Source of the DNA: UBA5543 sp964464965
GTDB lineage: Bacteria > Bacteroidota > Bacteroidia > Chitinophagales > Chitinophagaceae
Length of the DNA stretch: 64,000 bases
Direction of reading: 5' to 3'
Assembly: GCA_964464965.1 (NCBI GenBank)
Contig: CAYXHM010000011.1
Location: 1 to 64,000 of the forward strand
Shown here: piece after piece, positions 1 through 8,137 of the stretch
Numbering within the stretch: the first letter of the stretch is position 1
Layout: each line of letters opens with the position of its first letter
The notes under the pieces: generated by a model
Seen by the model: the letters and a program-made list of their open reading frames with translations, nothing else
What the model was told of the DNA's origin: nothing
Database searches by the model: none
Made by a program: the position numbers and the translations under genes

Positions 1-24
1 TGCGATTGCGATGATCTTTTTCAT
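1..24 (-). CDS. 5' end of a leftward gene, cut by the window edge
   Basis: Read on the minus strand, the first 24 bases give ATG followed by seven codons, MKKIIAIA. This looks like the start of a signal peptide or other hydrophobic N-terminus. A -7-like box (CATCTTTG) lies about 45 bases upstream at 69-76. Only eight residues are visible, so no function can be assigned. Confidence 0.5.
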
Positions 25-68
25 AATTGTTGTTTGTGTTTGTTTGTTGTTAGTTCGTTATTGTGATG

Positions 69-76
69 CAAAGATG
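69..76 (-). promoter_or_regulatory. Candidate Bacteroidota -7 box
   Basis: Minus-strand CATCTTTG differs from TAnnTTTG by one base. A TTTC element about 20 bases upstream is a weak -33 match. It would give a leader of about 40 bases for the gene starting at 24. Confidence 0.35.
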
Positions 77-386
77 CGGCGGCGGATGAAACAGTGGAAA
101 TAATCCGCCCCGCTTAACCCCCTGTTAGCAACCCGCTAACCAACTGTTAACAATTTTTATATGCTAAATAATTGGTTTTTAATTAGTTGCATTTTCATCG
201 CAATGTTTAACCGGCTGTTTGTTAACAGAGTATTGCAGCAATACAGGCAACAAAAAAGCTGGGATGATGGATATGGACATAGGTTGTTTTTTTGTTTTAT
301 TGGTTTAATAGTTGTATTTTTGCTTTAGTAAATGTTGTAAAAAATGCATACCATACTGCATTCTGGCCCTAAGCCATTAATGACAT

Positions 387-427
387 ATAATAAACAAGGC
401 CCCTCATTAAGGGGCCTTGTTTATTAT
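387..427. terminator. Bidirectional intrinsic terminator
   Basis: A perfect 17-bp inverted repeat (arms 387-403 and 411-427) has a GGCCCC core and AT-rich flanks that supply U-tracts on both strands. It lies just past the stop of the leftward dapD and probably ends its transcript. Confidence 0.85.
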
Positions 428-481
428 AGACAGTTTCCTGTTAAAAACGCATTTTACTTAACAAAACTTAACAATTCCGGC

Positions 482-1288
482 TTATACAGACACGTTGAAC
501 TCCCTCAGGGCATCGTTAAGGCTGGTTTTAAGATCGGTGCTGGGCTTGCGCTGGCCTATTATCAGGGCGCAGCTTACACTATACTCACCCGCGGGAAATT
601 TTTTGGTATAGCTACCCGGTATCACTACGCTGCGGGCAGGTACCCGACCCCTGTATTCTACAGGCTCTGCGCCGCTTACATCTATTATTTTAGTGCTCTG
701 TGTCAATACTACGTTGGCACCCAGTACGGCCTCTTTTTCTACACGCACTCCTTCTACCACTATACAGCGGGAGCCTATAAAACATCCGTCTTCAATTATT
801 ACCGGGCTGGCCTGCAGTGGCTCCAATACGCCACCTATGCCTACGCCACCACTCAGGTGCACGCCTTTGCCTATCTGTGCGCAAGAGCCAACAGTTGCCC
901 ATGTATCTACCATAGTGCCTTCATCTACATAGGCGCCAATGTTTACATAGCTGGGCATCAATACGGCATTTTTGCCAATGTATGCACCATAACGGGCTAC
1001 AGCGTGTGGTACAGCACGTACGCCAAGAGATGCATAGTCCTTCTTCAGCAGCATTTTGTCGTAAAACTCAAAAGGTTCTATCGTCCAGGTCTGCATGGGT
1101 TGTATGCCGAAATACAGCAGTATAGCCTGTTTTACCCATTCGTTTACCTGCCAGTCATCACCGTTAGGTTCAGCAACACGCAGGCGACCTTTATCCACCT
1201 CTTCTATTACCGCGCGTACGGCGTCTTTATATTTATCATCTTTCAGCAATTCCCTGTCGGCATATGCTGCCAGTATCAAATCTTTCAT
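482..1288 (-). CDS. dapD: Tetrahydrodipicolinate N-succinyltransferase
   Basis: DapD transfers succinyl from succinyl-CoA to tetrahydrodipicolinate in the succinylase branch of lysine/diaminopimelate synthesis, supplying peptidoglycan precursors in the cytoplasm. The 268-residue length is normal for the family. The middle of the protein (about residues 95-215) shows hexapeptide-repeat character of a left-handed beta-helix, with typical DapD blocks MPSYVNIGAYVDEGTMVD and VGSCAQIGKGVHLSGGVGIGG. The ATG at 1288 gives the expected N-terminus (MKDLILAAY). The gene is monocistronic, divergent from the T9SS protein at 1450, and followed by a strong terminator. Assignment is firm; activity is inferred from the family. 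Confidence 0.96.
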   Translation of the reverse strand: MKDLILAAYADRELLKDDKYKDAVRAVIEEVDKGRLRVAEPNGDDWQVNEWVKQAILLYFGIQPMQTWTIEPFEFYDKMLLKKDYASLGVRAVPHAVARYGAYIGKNAVLMPSYVNIGAYVDEGTMVDTWATVGSCAQIGKGVHLSGGVGIGGVLEPLQASPVIIEDGCFIGSRCIVVEGVRVEKEAVLGANVVLTQSTKIIDVSGAEPVEYRGRVPARSVVIPGSYTKKFPAGEYSVSCALIIGQRKPSTDLKTSLNDALREFNVSV

Positions 1289-1449
1289 AATTGTAAAAGT
1301 TTTACGTGCCGCGAAAATAAGAAAAGCAATCTTTTTAATCCTAACTTAAAAATCACCCTTTCTGTGCATGTTTCTATAGTTACATTGCAAAAAAATGACA
1401 ATTGTACATGCGGCTTCTTCGTAAATTACAGAATAAAAATTCAAAGCTT

Positions 1450-3279
1450 ATGAGAACACTCTTTACTCTTTTATTTGCCTTGATGGCGCTACCCGGAATG
1501 GGTAAAAATACGGATACATACCTGAAATTATGTGAAGTAAATAAATGCTGGACTGAACAAAACGATGTTGCGCAACTGCAATATCCTGTATATGATAACC
1601 GTACTGAAAAAGAATGGATACGCACACACCTGCAACTCGTAGAGCAAACACTACGCAACAGGAATGCGGCTCATCTTTCTGCCGGGCAGAAAGCAAACCG
1701 GGTGGCAGCACTGGATGAATTGAACAAATACTGGCAGGAAGGCAATTTTCCCGTAAATGATTTGTACAATTACCGTACACCAATATTTATAGACCGCTAC
1801 GATAATTTTTGTGCCGTAGGCTACCTGGTAAAAGCAACAGGCCACGAGGAAGTATCCCGCATGATAGCCGCCAATACCAACCTGGCATATGTTAGGCAGA
1901 TGAATTATGCTGAACTGGATAATTGGGCAAGGGATTATGGTTTTACCAAAGATGAACTGGCATGGATACAGCCGGGCTACCCGCCTGCTACGTATGTAAA
2001 GCCGGTAGGTGGCGGTACCGATGGCGAAATAGTTGAACTGTATGCTGATAAAGCCGGTGAAAGGTTATATATAGGTGGACAGTTCTCAAACGTAGATAAT
2101 AACATTCCTGCTGATAACATAGCCTACATAACAGAACAAGATGGCAATTATACCTGGCATGCTATGGGCGATGGCCTGGATGGCATAGTAAATGCCATAG
2201 TAGAATTTGAAGGTAAGATATACGCCGCTGGCAGCTTTACCATGAGTGGTAGTACACAACTTACCAATGTTGCCTGGTGGGATGGTAGTAAGTGGAATGC
2301 AACCGGCTGCATAGGCGGTGAAGTGAAGGATTTGATCGTATTTAATGATGAACTATACGCTGTAGGTGACTTTGATGTATGTGCTGCTATGAGCGAGGTC
2401 AACTTTGCAAAATGGAACGGCACTGTCTGGACTGGTATTAATATGCTTGAAGGGCATGTAAATACAGTACATAATACAGGTACTGAATTGATACTTGGCG
2501 GTATGTTCTCCTACATGGGCAATGCACAGAATATTATAAAATGGCACCCGGTAAATGGATTTTTACCTTACAGCAACGCGATACAGAACGAGGTGAATGA
2601 TATTGAAATACATAAAGGTGTGGTATTTGCAGCAACAGCGGCCGATATAGATTCCACCCGGATGATTATGAAACTGGATGCTACTGCTAATACATGGACG
2701 GCTTTATACCAAATGCCATTCGAAACAAATACTGAACGGATTGCGGCAAAGGTGCTTTGCAAAAAAGGTAATGAATTGCTTGTTGGCGGAGATTTTAAAT
2801 ATGAATCCCTGATGCAGCCATCCACCAGTTCTTCAAACTGTGCCGCGGTATGGGAGGCCAAAAACCTGGTGAGCTACGATGGAATTTTAGTGGACAGTAC
2901 AATTAATGCAATGGCCATGTTTAAAGGCGGTTTTTTTGTAGGTGGTAAGTTTAATACAGGCTATACAGGCAACAGCAGTAACGGTACACTCAATAGCATA
3001 GCACGCTGGACATCGCCGGCCGGCGTGCCCACTACGCCAACGGTACAGCATAGCTTTGAGTTATACCCAAACCCCGCCACCGAAAGCATAACGATAAAAA
3101 ATAATTTCGGTGCTAAATATTTTAACCTGTACGAGGTGTCCGGCAGGGTAGCACTCAGCCGGCAGATAGATGGCAGTACAGTTAGCTTAGCATTGATTGG
3201 TATAACTCCCGGTACCTACATGGCAGAAATAGTTGATGACACAGGCAATAAAACCATGCAGAAACTTGTTATAAGATAA
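1450..3279 (+). CDS. Secreted T9SS-cargo protein with propeller-like repeats
   Basis: The 609-residue protein starts at the ATG at 1450, where a clean signal peptide begins (MRTLFTLLFALMALPGMG); an in-frame ATG 48 bases earlier would add an untypical charged stretch. After a roughly 180-residue N-terminal region come repeated segments of the type GGxF...NNIAxW...W..G that resemble Kelch/delta-60 beta-propeller blades. The last 75 or so residues form a T9SS type A sorting domain (SFELYPNPATESITI ... GTYMAEI ... KLVIR), which directs export across the outer membrane and is cleaved by the PorU sortase. Ligand or substrate is unknown. A terminator follows directly. Confidence 0.85.
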   Translation: MRTLFTLLFALMALPGMGKNTDTYLKLCEVNKCWTEQNDVAQLQYPVYDNRTEKEWIRTHLQLVEQTLRNRNAAHLSAGQKANRVAALDELNKYWQEGNFPVNDLYNYRTPIFIDRYDNFCAVGYLVKATGHEEVSRMIAANTNLAYVRQMNYAELDNWARDYGFTKDELAWIQPGYPPATYVKPVGGGTDGEIVELYADKAGERLYIGGQFSNVDNNIPADNIAYITEQDGNYTWHAMGDGLDGIVNAIVEFEGKIYAAGSFTMSGSTQLTNVAWWDGSKWNATGCIGGEVKDLIVFNDELYAVGDFDVCAAMSEVNFAKWNGTVWTGINMLEGHVNTVHNTGTELILGGMFSYMGNAQNIIKWHPVNGFLPYSNAIQNEVNDIEIHKGVVFAATAADIDSTRMIMKLDATANTWTALYQMPFETNTERIAAKVLCKKGNELLVGGDFKYESLMQPSTSSSNCAAVWEAKNLVSYDGILVDSTINAMAMFKGGFFVGGKFNTGYTGNSSNGTLNSIARWTSPAGVPTTPTVQHSFELYPNPATESITIKNNFGAKYFNLYEVSGRVALSRQIDGSTVSLALIGITPGTYMAEIVDDTGNKTMQKLVIR

Positions 3280-3303
3280 GCCAATTAAATTGTTTCATAG
3301 AGT

Positions 3304-3340
3304 AAAGCCTTCGGCCATTTTCGGCCGGGGCTTTTTCTTT
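3304..3340 (+). terminator. Intrinsic terminator
   Basis: A GC-rich hairpin (AAAGCC...GGCC / GGCC...GGCTTT) is followed by CTTTTTCTTT. It lies 25 bases after the T9SS gene stop and separates it from the tRNA promoter. Confidence 0.75.
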
Positions 3341-3360
3341 CAGAAATTTTTAAAAAACGA

Positions 3361-3391
3361 TTTGGAGAAATGCGAAAGCTGCCTATCTTTG
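3361..3391 (+). promoter_or_regulatory. Bacteroidota promoter of tRNA-Val
   Basis: TTTG at 3361-3364, exactly 19 bases, then TATCTTTG at 3384-3391. This is a full match to the phylum consensus TTTG-N19-TAnnTTTG, with the tRNA starting 26 bases downstream. Confidence 0.85.
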
Positions 3392-3416
3392 CAATCCGTT
3401 TAGGGAAAAGCGGTAA

Positions 3417-3491
3417 GGAGGCATAGCTCAGCTGGTTCAGAGCATCTGCCTTACAAGCAGAGGGTCCGCGGTTCGAATCCGTGTGCCTCCA
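3417..3491 (+). tRNA. tRNA-Val (anticodon UAC)
   Basis: A cloverleaf can be folded: acceptor GGAGGCA (3417-3423) with TGCCTCC (3484-3490), D-stem GCTC/GAGC, anticodon stem TCTGC/GCAGA with loop CTTACAA giving anticodon TAC, and a T-arm with GTTCGAATC. The discriminator base is A. CCA is not encoded and must be added enzymatically. It has its own consensus promoter and a strong terminator. Confidence 0.96.
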
Positions 3492-3504
3492 CTTAATAAA
3501 GACT

Positions 3505-3535
3505 AAGGACTCCAAGTAATTGGAGTCCTTTTTTT
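3505..3535 (+). terminator. Intrinsic terminator of tRNA-Val
   Basis: An 11-bp perfect stem (AAGGACTCCAA/TTGGAGTCCTT) with a GTAA loop is followed by a T-tract. Confidence 0.9.
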
Positions 3536-3594
3536 GTTTTTCTAAAATAAGCCTCGCGCAGGATTGAACATCGCTGCACTACTTATTGTAATGG

Positions 3595-3867
3595 TCAAAG
3601 TCCAGATGTGTTTTGTATTTCGTCCGGTGGTCGCTCCATCAAACGTACGGTCCCATCATAAACTAAATCTCCCGCAGGGTCGGTTGACGTGGTTATCTCA
3701 ACAATGATTTCATCACGTTGTTCCAATTCAGTCAGCACAGAAATAAGCCCCGTGAGACTCAAATCGGCAGATGCCGCCAGATGTTGAATGTCTATAGGAA
3801 CATTATCTCCTGCTTCGGTTGAGATTGTCCGTATCATTTCGAATAAGTCGCTGGAATTAGTTGCCAT
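3595..3867 (-). CDS. Small conserved-looking protein, possible winged helix
   Basis: I do not recognise this 90-residue protein. The start used is the ATG at 3867 (MATNSSDLFEMI); an upstream ATG at 3885 would add six unlikely residues. Residues about 20-60 have the rhythm of a helix-turn-helix (helix, AASADLSLTGLISVLTELEQ, then a strand-like DEIIVEI), suggesting a small winged-helix or MarR/ScpB-like fold. This is inference from pattern only. It is a lone minus-strand gene between two plus-strand units. Coding status is likely but not certain. Confidence 0.5.
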   Translation of the reverse strand: MATNSSDLFEMIRTISTEAGDNVPIDIQHLAASADLSLTGLISVLTELEQRDEIIVEITTSTDPAGDLVYDGTVRLMERPPDEIQNTSGL

Positions 3868-4072
3868 TGTATTAAAACACATCACGTTTGAAAATGTTGA
3901 CTGAGATACTTATGGGATATATCGGTACGAGCCTCATTCAGATAATAATGCAGACACTTCAGCCAGTGGCATAGCTTTTTAAAATTGATTCCTTTGCAGG
4001 ATATTTGGGTCTGAAAATTATCTGAAGTTTTAAATAGGCTCAGCGTTTTACGTTTAAATAAACAATTTTACA

Positions 4073-4080
4073 TATATTTG
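4073..4080 (+). promoter_or_regulatory. Candidate -7 box (TATATTTG) upstream of dnaX
   Basis: An exact match to TAnnTTTG, but no good TTTG sits 19 bases upstream. If used, it would start a transcript about 300 bases before dnaX that includes the repeat cluster. Confidence 0.45.
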
Positions 4081-4200
4081 CACATTAATAGCTGTATTCC
4101 TGCAGTTGTTTATTTTTTTTGCAATTATCGTGTTTTGCAGAAGACTCACCAATCTGTACACCTTGTTCAGGATGAGTCAAATTTGCAAACACCGTACAAC

Positions 4201-4218
4201 TGCAACAAAACGCAACAA
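4201..4218 (+). repeat. Dispersed 18-mer repeat, copy A
   Basis: TGCAACAAAACGCAACAA, identical to two copies at 46364 and 46416. It contains two GCAACAA half-units. The preceding bases (TTCAGGAT, ATTTGC) also resemble the flanks of the other copies. Confidence 0.8.
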
Positions 4219-4222
4219 TTTT

Positions 4223-4293
4223 AAAGCATCGCCTCCTCTCACTCGTGGAGGACGACATTTTCAAAGCATCGCCCCTCTCTACCTGTGGAGAGG
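4223..4293. repeat. Pair of short palindromic repeats
   Basis: Two copies of a unit starting AAAGCATCGCC (4223 and 4263, 40-base period) each carry a small hairpin: CCTCC/GGAGG at 4232-4251 and CCTCTC/GAGAGG at 4274-4293. The second is followed by GCCGGGGATGAGG, the kind of palindromic CCTCTC...GAGAGG element scattered through intergenic DNA of many genomes. Confidence 0.7.
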
Positions 4294-4388
4294 AGCCGGG
4301 GATGAGGCAAAAATATTGAATATATAACCCGCTGAAATAATCTTCATTTTTCTTTTGCCTTTTTACTTTTTACTTTTGACAATAGGAA

Positions 4389-6182
4389 ATGGCAGACAAT
4401 TATATAGTATCGGCACGTAAGTACCGCCCCCAGACTTTTGATACGGTGGTGGGGCAGGAGCATATTACCACTACGCTGAAAAATGCGATAAAGAACAACC
4501 ACCTGGCGCATGCATACCTGTTTTGTGGTCCGCGTGGCGTGGGCAAGACCTCCTGCGCGCGTATCCTGGCCAAAACTATAAATTGTGAGAATCCCACGCC
4601 TGACATGGAAGCCTGTGGCGTATGTGCCACCTGCGATAGTTTTAATAACAATACGTCCTTCAACGTATTTGAGTTGGATGCCGCGAGTAACAACTCAGTA
4701 GATGACATCCGCGAGCTGGTGAACCAGGTGCGCTTTGCACCGCAGGCAGGTAAGTACAAAATATACATCATAGATGAGGTGCATATGTTGAGTGCCTCGG
4801 CTTTTAACGCCTTTCTGAAGACGCTGGAAGAACCACCATCTTACGCCATTTTTATATTGGCTACTACGGAGAAACATAAGATACTGCCTACCATCCTCAG
4901 CCGCTGCCAGATATTCGACTTTAAAAGGATTATTTCCAACGATATATCCAACCACCTGCACAGCATTGCTACCAAAGAAAGCGTAGTAGCGCAGGAAGCT
5001 GCACTGCACGTTATAGCGCAGAAAAGTGAAGGTTGCATGAGGGATGCCCTCAGCATGTTCGACCGTATAGTAAGCTTTACCAATGGTATGCTTACATATA
5101 ACAATACCATGGAGCACCTGAACCTGCTCGATGCCGATTTTTACTTCGGTTTGGTGGATAATATGCTTGCCCAGGATGTAAGCGGTACGCTACTGAAGCT
5201 GGACGGTGCGCTGGAACGTGGTTTTGAGGGCGACGTAATACTGGAAGGATTGGCAGAGCATCTGCGCAACCTGATGCTGTGCAAAGACCCCCGTATGGCA
5301 AAGCTGCTGGATGTTCCCGGCGAACACAAGGCTATCTTTCACGAAAAGGCCAACCAGGCTCCGCCGTCATTTATCATTTCGGCGCTGAATGTGGTAAGTG
5401 ATGCCGAGATAAATTACCGGAATGCCAATAATAAGCGGCTTCATGTAGAGATGTGCCTGATAAGGCTTTGCTACCTGCTCCAGGCTATAGAGGCCGGGGG
5501 CGAAAAAAAAAACACTGATAGCGTAACTGAGGATACCTTTATTCCTAAAACGGCGGCGCCTGTAGCGGCTAAAGCAAGCCCGGCACCTGTTGCCGTGGTA
5601 CAACCACTGGCGGCAATGCCGGTGGATGAGCCTGTTCCGGTACCCATGCCGCTACCCGTAGCAGAGGCCCCGAAACCCACATCTATACCCTTGCCTGTGT
5701 CTAAACCTGCCGGTAATGCCCCTGCACGCCGCATCAGTCGCGGGCTTATAGACGGGTTGGATGATGTGCTGAACAGTGCAGCTACGCTCGTGGAAGAAAA
5801 GAAAGAACTTACTGCAGGGCAGGTAGACCACTTGTACGACCGTTACAAACAAAAGATACAGGCCGATGGTAAAATGATGGTGTACGCACAACTACTGGCT
5901 ATGGGTGTAGAGCTGCATCCTGACAATGAAGTGAGGCTGATATGCCCTACCATACTGGCAGATACCTATGCACGCGCCCAGCAGAATGACATACTCGATT
6001 TTTACCGTGCTGAAACCGGCATCCTGGTGAGGGTGACAACAGAGATAAGGCTGAATGAAGAACTGGAGTCGCAGCAACAAACAAAAGTGCTGAGCAAGCC
6101 TGAGATATTTGATGAAATGGCCCGCCGTAATCCTGTCTTGGCAGAAATGAGGGAAAAACTCGGGCTGCAAATTGATTTCTGA
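4389..6182 (+). CDS. dnaX: DNA polymerase III subunit gamma/tau
   Basis: This is the clamp-loader ATPase that loads the beta sliding clamp and couples polymerase cores to the replisome. Visible features of the 597-residue protein: Walker A GPRGVGKTS (residues 47-55), zinc-binding cysteines C66, C76, C79 and C82, the Walker B region ending DE at 129-130, and the SRC sensor/arginine-finger motif near 170. Domains I-III end near residue 370. A Pro/Ala/Val-rich linker (about 385-450) then leads to a C-terminal tau-specific domain. A run of ten A at 5503-5512 lies exactly at the domain III/linker border, and both alternative frames stop within a few codons, so a short gamma form may be produced. 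The ATG at 4389 gives the canonical N-terminus. Confidence 0.96.
   Translation: MADNYIVSARKYRPQTFDTVVGQEHITTTLKNAIKNNHLAHAYLFCGPRGVGKTSCARILAKTINCENPTPDMEACGVCATCDSFNNNTSFNVFELDAASNNSVDDIRELVNQVRFAPQAGKYKIYIIDEVHMLSASAFNAFLKTLEEPPSYAIFILATTEKHKILPTILSRCQIFDFKRIISNDISNHLHSIATKESVVAQEAALHVIAQKSEGCMRDALSMFDRIVSFTNGMLTYNNTMEHLNLLDADFYFGLVDNMLAQDVSGTLLKLDGALERGFEGDVILEGLAEHLRNLMLCKDPRMAKLLDVPGEHKAIFHEKANQAPPSFIISALNVVSDAEINYRNANNKRLHVEMCLIRLCYLLQAIEAGGEKKNTDSVTEDTFIPKTAAPVAAKASPAPVAVVQPLAAMPVDEPVPVPMPLPVAEAPKPTSIPLPVSKPAGNAPARRISRGLIDGLDDVLNSAATLVEEKKELTAGQVDHLYDRYKQKIQADGKMMVYAQLLAMGVELHPDNEVRLICPTILADTYARAQQNDILDFYRAETGILVRVTTEIRLNEELESQQQTKVLSKPEIFDEMARRNPVLAEMREKLGLQIDF
5503..5526 (+). promoter_or_regulatory. 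Candidate slippage/frameshift site in dnaX
   Basis: Ten consecutive A (5503-5512) span codons 372-375. A -1 shift (or one extra transcribed A) reaches TGA at 5516-5518, giving about 376 residues. A +1 shift (or one lost A) reaches TAA at 5524-5526, giving about 378 residues. E. coli (A AAA AAG, ribosomal) and Thermus (A9, transcriptional) make gamma in this way at the same domain border. Confidence 0.55.
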
Positions 6183-6289
6183 TTATTCTATATATATAAA
6201 GGTTCCAGTTGCTATTTAATTTCAGGTGAAATAAAAACGGGAATTGATTACTTTTGACACCTCAATCTTTTAAAAAAGAAATTTAGTTT

Positions 6290-7951
6290 ATGGCTGAAGC
6301 GATACGTATGCCACTTCTGAGTGATACGATGAAGGAAGGTGTGATAGCCGAATGGCATAAGAAGGTAGGCGACAAGGTGAAAAGTGATGATGTGATAGCC
6401 GATGTGGAAACCGATAAGGCCACCATGGAGGTAATGCCTTATGTGGACGGTACGCTGTTGTACATAGGTGTTAAAAAAGGCCAGGCTGCTGCGGTGAATA
6501 GTATCATCGCCATCATTGGTAAAGAGGGTGAAGACTACCAAAGCCTGTTGAGTGAAGGGGATGCTAAGGCACCTGCTGCTGAACAAAAAGACGCCCCGGC
6601 AAAGGAGGGGCCTGCAAAAGAAGAGCAACCTGCAGAAAAGACTTCAGAGCAACCTGCAGCCCCCAAAACAAGCAAACCGAAATCGGGCGATGCTACGGTA
6701 ATACGTATGCCCCTGCTCAGCGATACCATGAAAGAAGGTAAAATCGCTGCATGGCATAAGAAAGTAGGCGATAAGGTAAAGAGCGATGATGTGCTGGCCG
6801 ATGTGGAAACTGACAAGGCTACTATGGAAGTGATGGGCTATGCAGATGGCACTTTGCTGTATATCGGTGTGAAGGAAGGTGAGGCTGCAAAAGTAAATGG
6901 TATTATTGCTATAGTGGGTAAAGAGGGTACGGATATTGAACCATACCTGCAGGACGATGGTAGTGAAACAACAGGGGCTGCCCCGGCTAAAGAGGAAAAA
7001 TCTGCTGAACAGCCAGCACAGCAACAGGCGACGGCACAATCTCAACCTGCAACAGGTAATGACGGCGAACGCATAAAAGCATCTCCGCTGGCTAAAAAAC
7101 TGGCAGAAGATAAAGGAATAGATATCAATAGCGTACAGGGCAGCGGCGATGGTGGTCGCATCATCAAGCGCGATATAGATAATTACAAGCCATCGCAGGC
7201 AGCACCTGCTGCACAGGCTGCAACCGGCCCTGCTACTCCGCAGGTACGCCAGGCTGTACCGGTAGGGCAGGAGGGTTATACAGATGTGCCCGTATCGCAG
7301 ATGCGCAGCGCAATAGCCCGCAGGCTGGGCGAGAGCAAGTTTACTGCCCCGCACTTCTACCTTACTATGACCATTACAATGGACAAGGCGGCAGAAGCGC
7401 GTAAAGCTATCAATGAGGTATCACCTGTAAAAGTATCGTTCAACGACCTGGTGATAAAAGCATGTGCTATGGCGTTGCGCCAGCATCCATATGTAAACAG
7501 TAGCTGGCTGGGCGATAAAATACGCCAGAACCATCATATACACGTAGGCAGTGCGGTAGCAATAGACGATGGCCTGATAGTACCTGTTATAAAATTCGCC
7601 GATCAGAAATCACTGTCGCAGATTGCGGAAGAGTCTAAAACACTGGCAGAAAAGGCGCGTAATAAAAAACTGCAGCCGCCCGAGTTTACAGGCAATACGT
7701 TCACCATATCTAACCTGGGTATGATGGATATAGTCGAGTTTACAGCCATTATTAATCCTCCTGATAGCTGCATACTGGCAGTTGGTGCTATAGTGCCTAC
7801 GCCTGTAGTGGAAAACAACCAGGTAGTAGTGCGCCAGCAGATGAAGATTACCCTCAGCTGCGATCACCGCGTGGTAGATGGGGCAGTGGGTTCGCGCTTC
7901 CTGCAAACGCTGAAGGCGCACCTGGAAAATCCGGTGACGATGCTCGTATAA
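6290..7951 (+). CDS. pdhC: Pyruvate dehydrogenase E2, dihydrolipoyl acetyltransferase
   Basis: E2 accepts acetyl from E1 on a swinging lipoyl arm and passes it to CoA. The 553-residue protein has two near-identical N-terminal lipoyl domains (about 4-80 and 137-213; lipoyl lysines K43 and K176 in ETDKAT), Ala/Pro/Glu-rich linkers, a peripheral subunit-binding domain (about 255-298, ASPLAKKLAEDKGID) and a catalytic domain (about 325-553) with active-site DHRVVDG (H526, D530). A TACTTTTG box at 6249-6256 is a plausible -7 element. E1 and E3 are not adjacent. A branched-chain or 2-oxoglutarate E2 is less likely given the two lipoyl domains and the linker type. Confidence 0.92.
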   Translation: MAEAIRMPLLSDTMKEGVIAEWHKKVGDKVKSDDVIADVETDKATMEVMPYVDGTLLYIGVKKGQAAAVNSIIAIIGKEGEDYQSLLSEGDAKAPAAEQKDAPAKEGPAKEEQPAEKTSEQPAAPKTSKPKSGDATVIRMPLLSDTMKEGKIAAWHKKVGDKVKSDDVLADVETDKATMEVMGYADGTLLYIGVKEGEAAKVNGIIAIVGKEGTDIEPYLQDDGSETTGAAPAKEEKSAEQPAQQQATAQSQPATGNDGERIKASPLAKKLAEDKGIDINSVQGSGDGGRIIKRDIDNYKPSQAAPAAQAATGPATPQVRQAVPVGQEGYTDVPVSQMRSAIARRLGESKFTAPHFYLTMTITMDKAAEARKAINEVSPVKVSFNDLVIKACAMALRQHPYVNSSWLGDKIRQNHHIHVGSAVAIDDGLIVPVIKFADQKSLSQIAEESKTLAEKARNKKLQPPEFTGNTFTISNLGMMDIVEFTAIINPPDSCILAVGAIVPTPVVENNQVVVRQQMKITLSCDHRVVDGAVGSRFLQTLKAHLENPVTMLV

Positions 7952-7972
7952 TAAATTGATAATCAATCTAAT

Positions 7973-7999
7973 AAAACAACCACCCAGGTGGTTGTTTTT
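7973..7999 (+). terminator. Intrinsic terminator after E2
   Basis: AAAACAACCACC/GGTGGTTGTTTT inverted repeat with a very short loop, followed by T. It lies 21 bases after the stop. Confidence 0.8.
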
Positions 8000-8137
8000 G
8001 ATTTCGAAGGATTACTGATGATTTATCGACTTAACTTATAAGCATATGCGGTGCCGGATTTTGAGATTACCTTGCAACATCTGAATTTTACATCCGTTAA
8101 GCCGATAAACGGGATTTTTGATATTTGACCTTTTAAT

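Larger units (their letters stand above)
25..481. other. Intergenic region left of dapD
   Basis: No convincing gene. It holds the probable leader and promoter of the truncated leftward gene, a 7-bp inverted repeat (GGCGGAT 81-87 / ATCCGCC 103-109) and several TTAAC/GTTAGC-type repeats between about 110 and 230, including two TGTTAAC copies. The bidirectional terminator of dapD lies at 387-427. Nothing else is recognisable. Confidence 0.6.
3886..4388. other. Long dnaX leader / intergenic region
   Basis: About 500 bases without a convincing gene. It contains a TATATTTG promoter box (4073-4080), one copy of an 18-mer that recurs near zapA (4201-4218), and a pair of short palindromic repeats (4223-4293). 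A second TAnnTTTG match (TACTTTTG, 4371-4378) lies so close to the dnaX start that it would give an almost leaderless mRNA. An open frame across 4106-4327 consists mainly of these repeats and is not taken as a gene. Confidence 0.6.

Noticed and set aside
344..1453. Open frame of 369 codons on the plus strand over dapD
   Set aside because: It is antisense to a clear DapD, rich in Tyr/Cys/Ala from the reverse codons, and matches no family; a shadow frame.
4106..4327. Open frame of 73 codons upstream of dnaX
   Set aside because: Built mainly from the 18-mer and palindromic repeats; no start signal or family.
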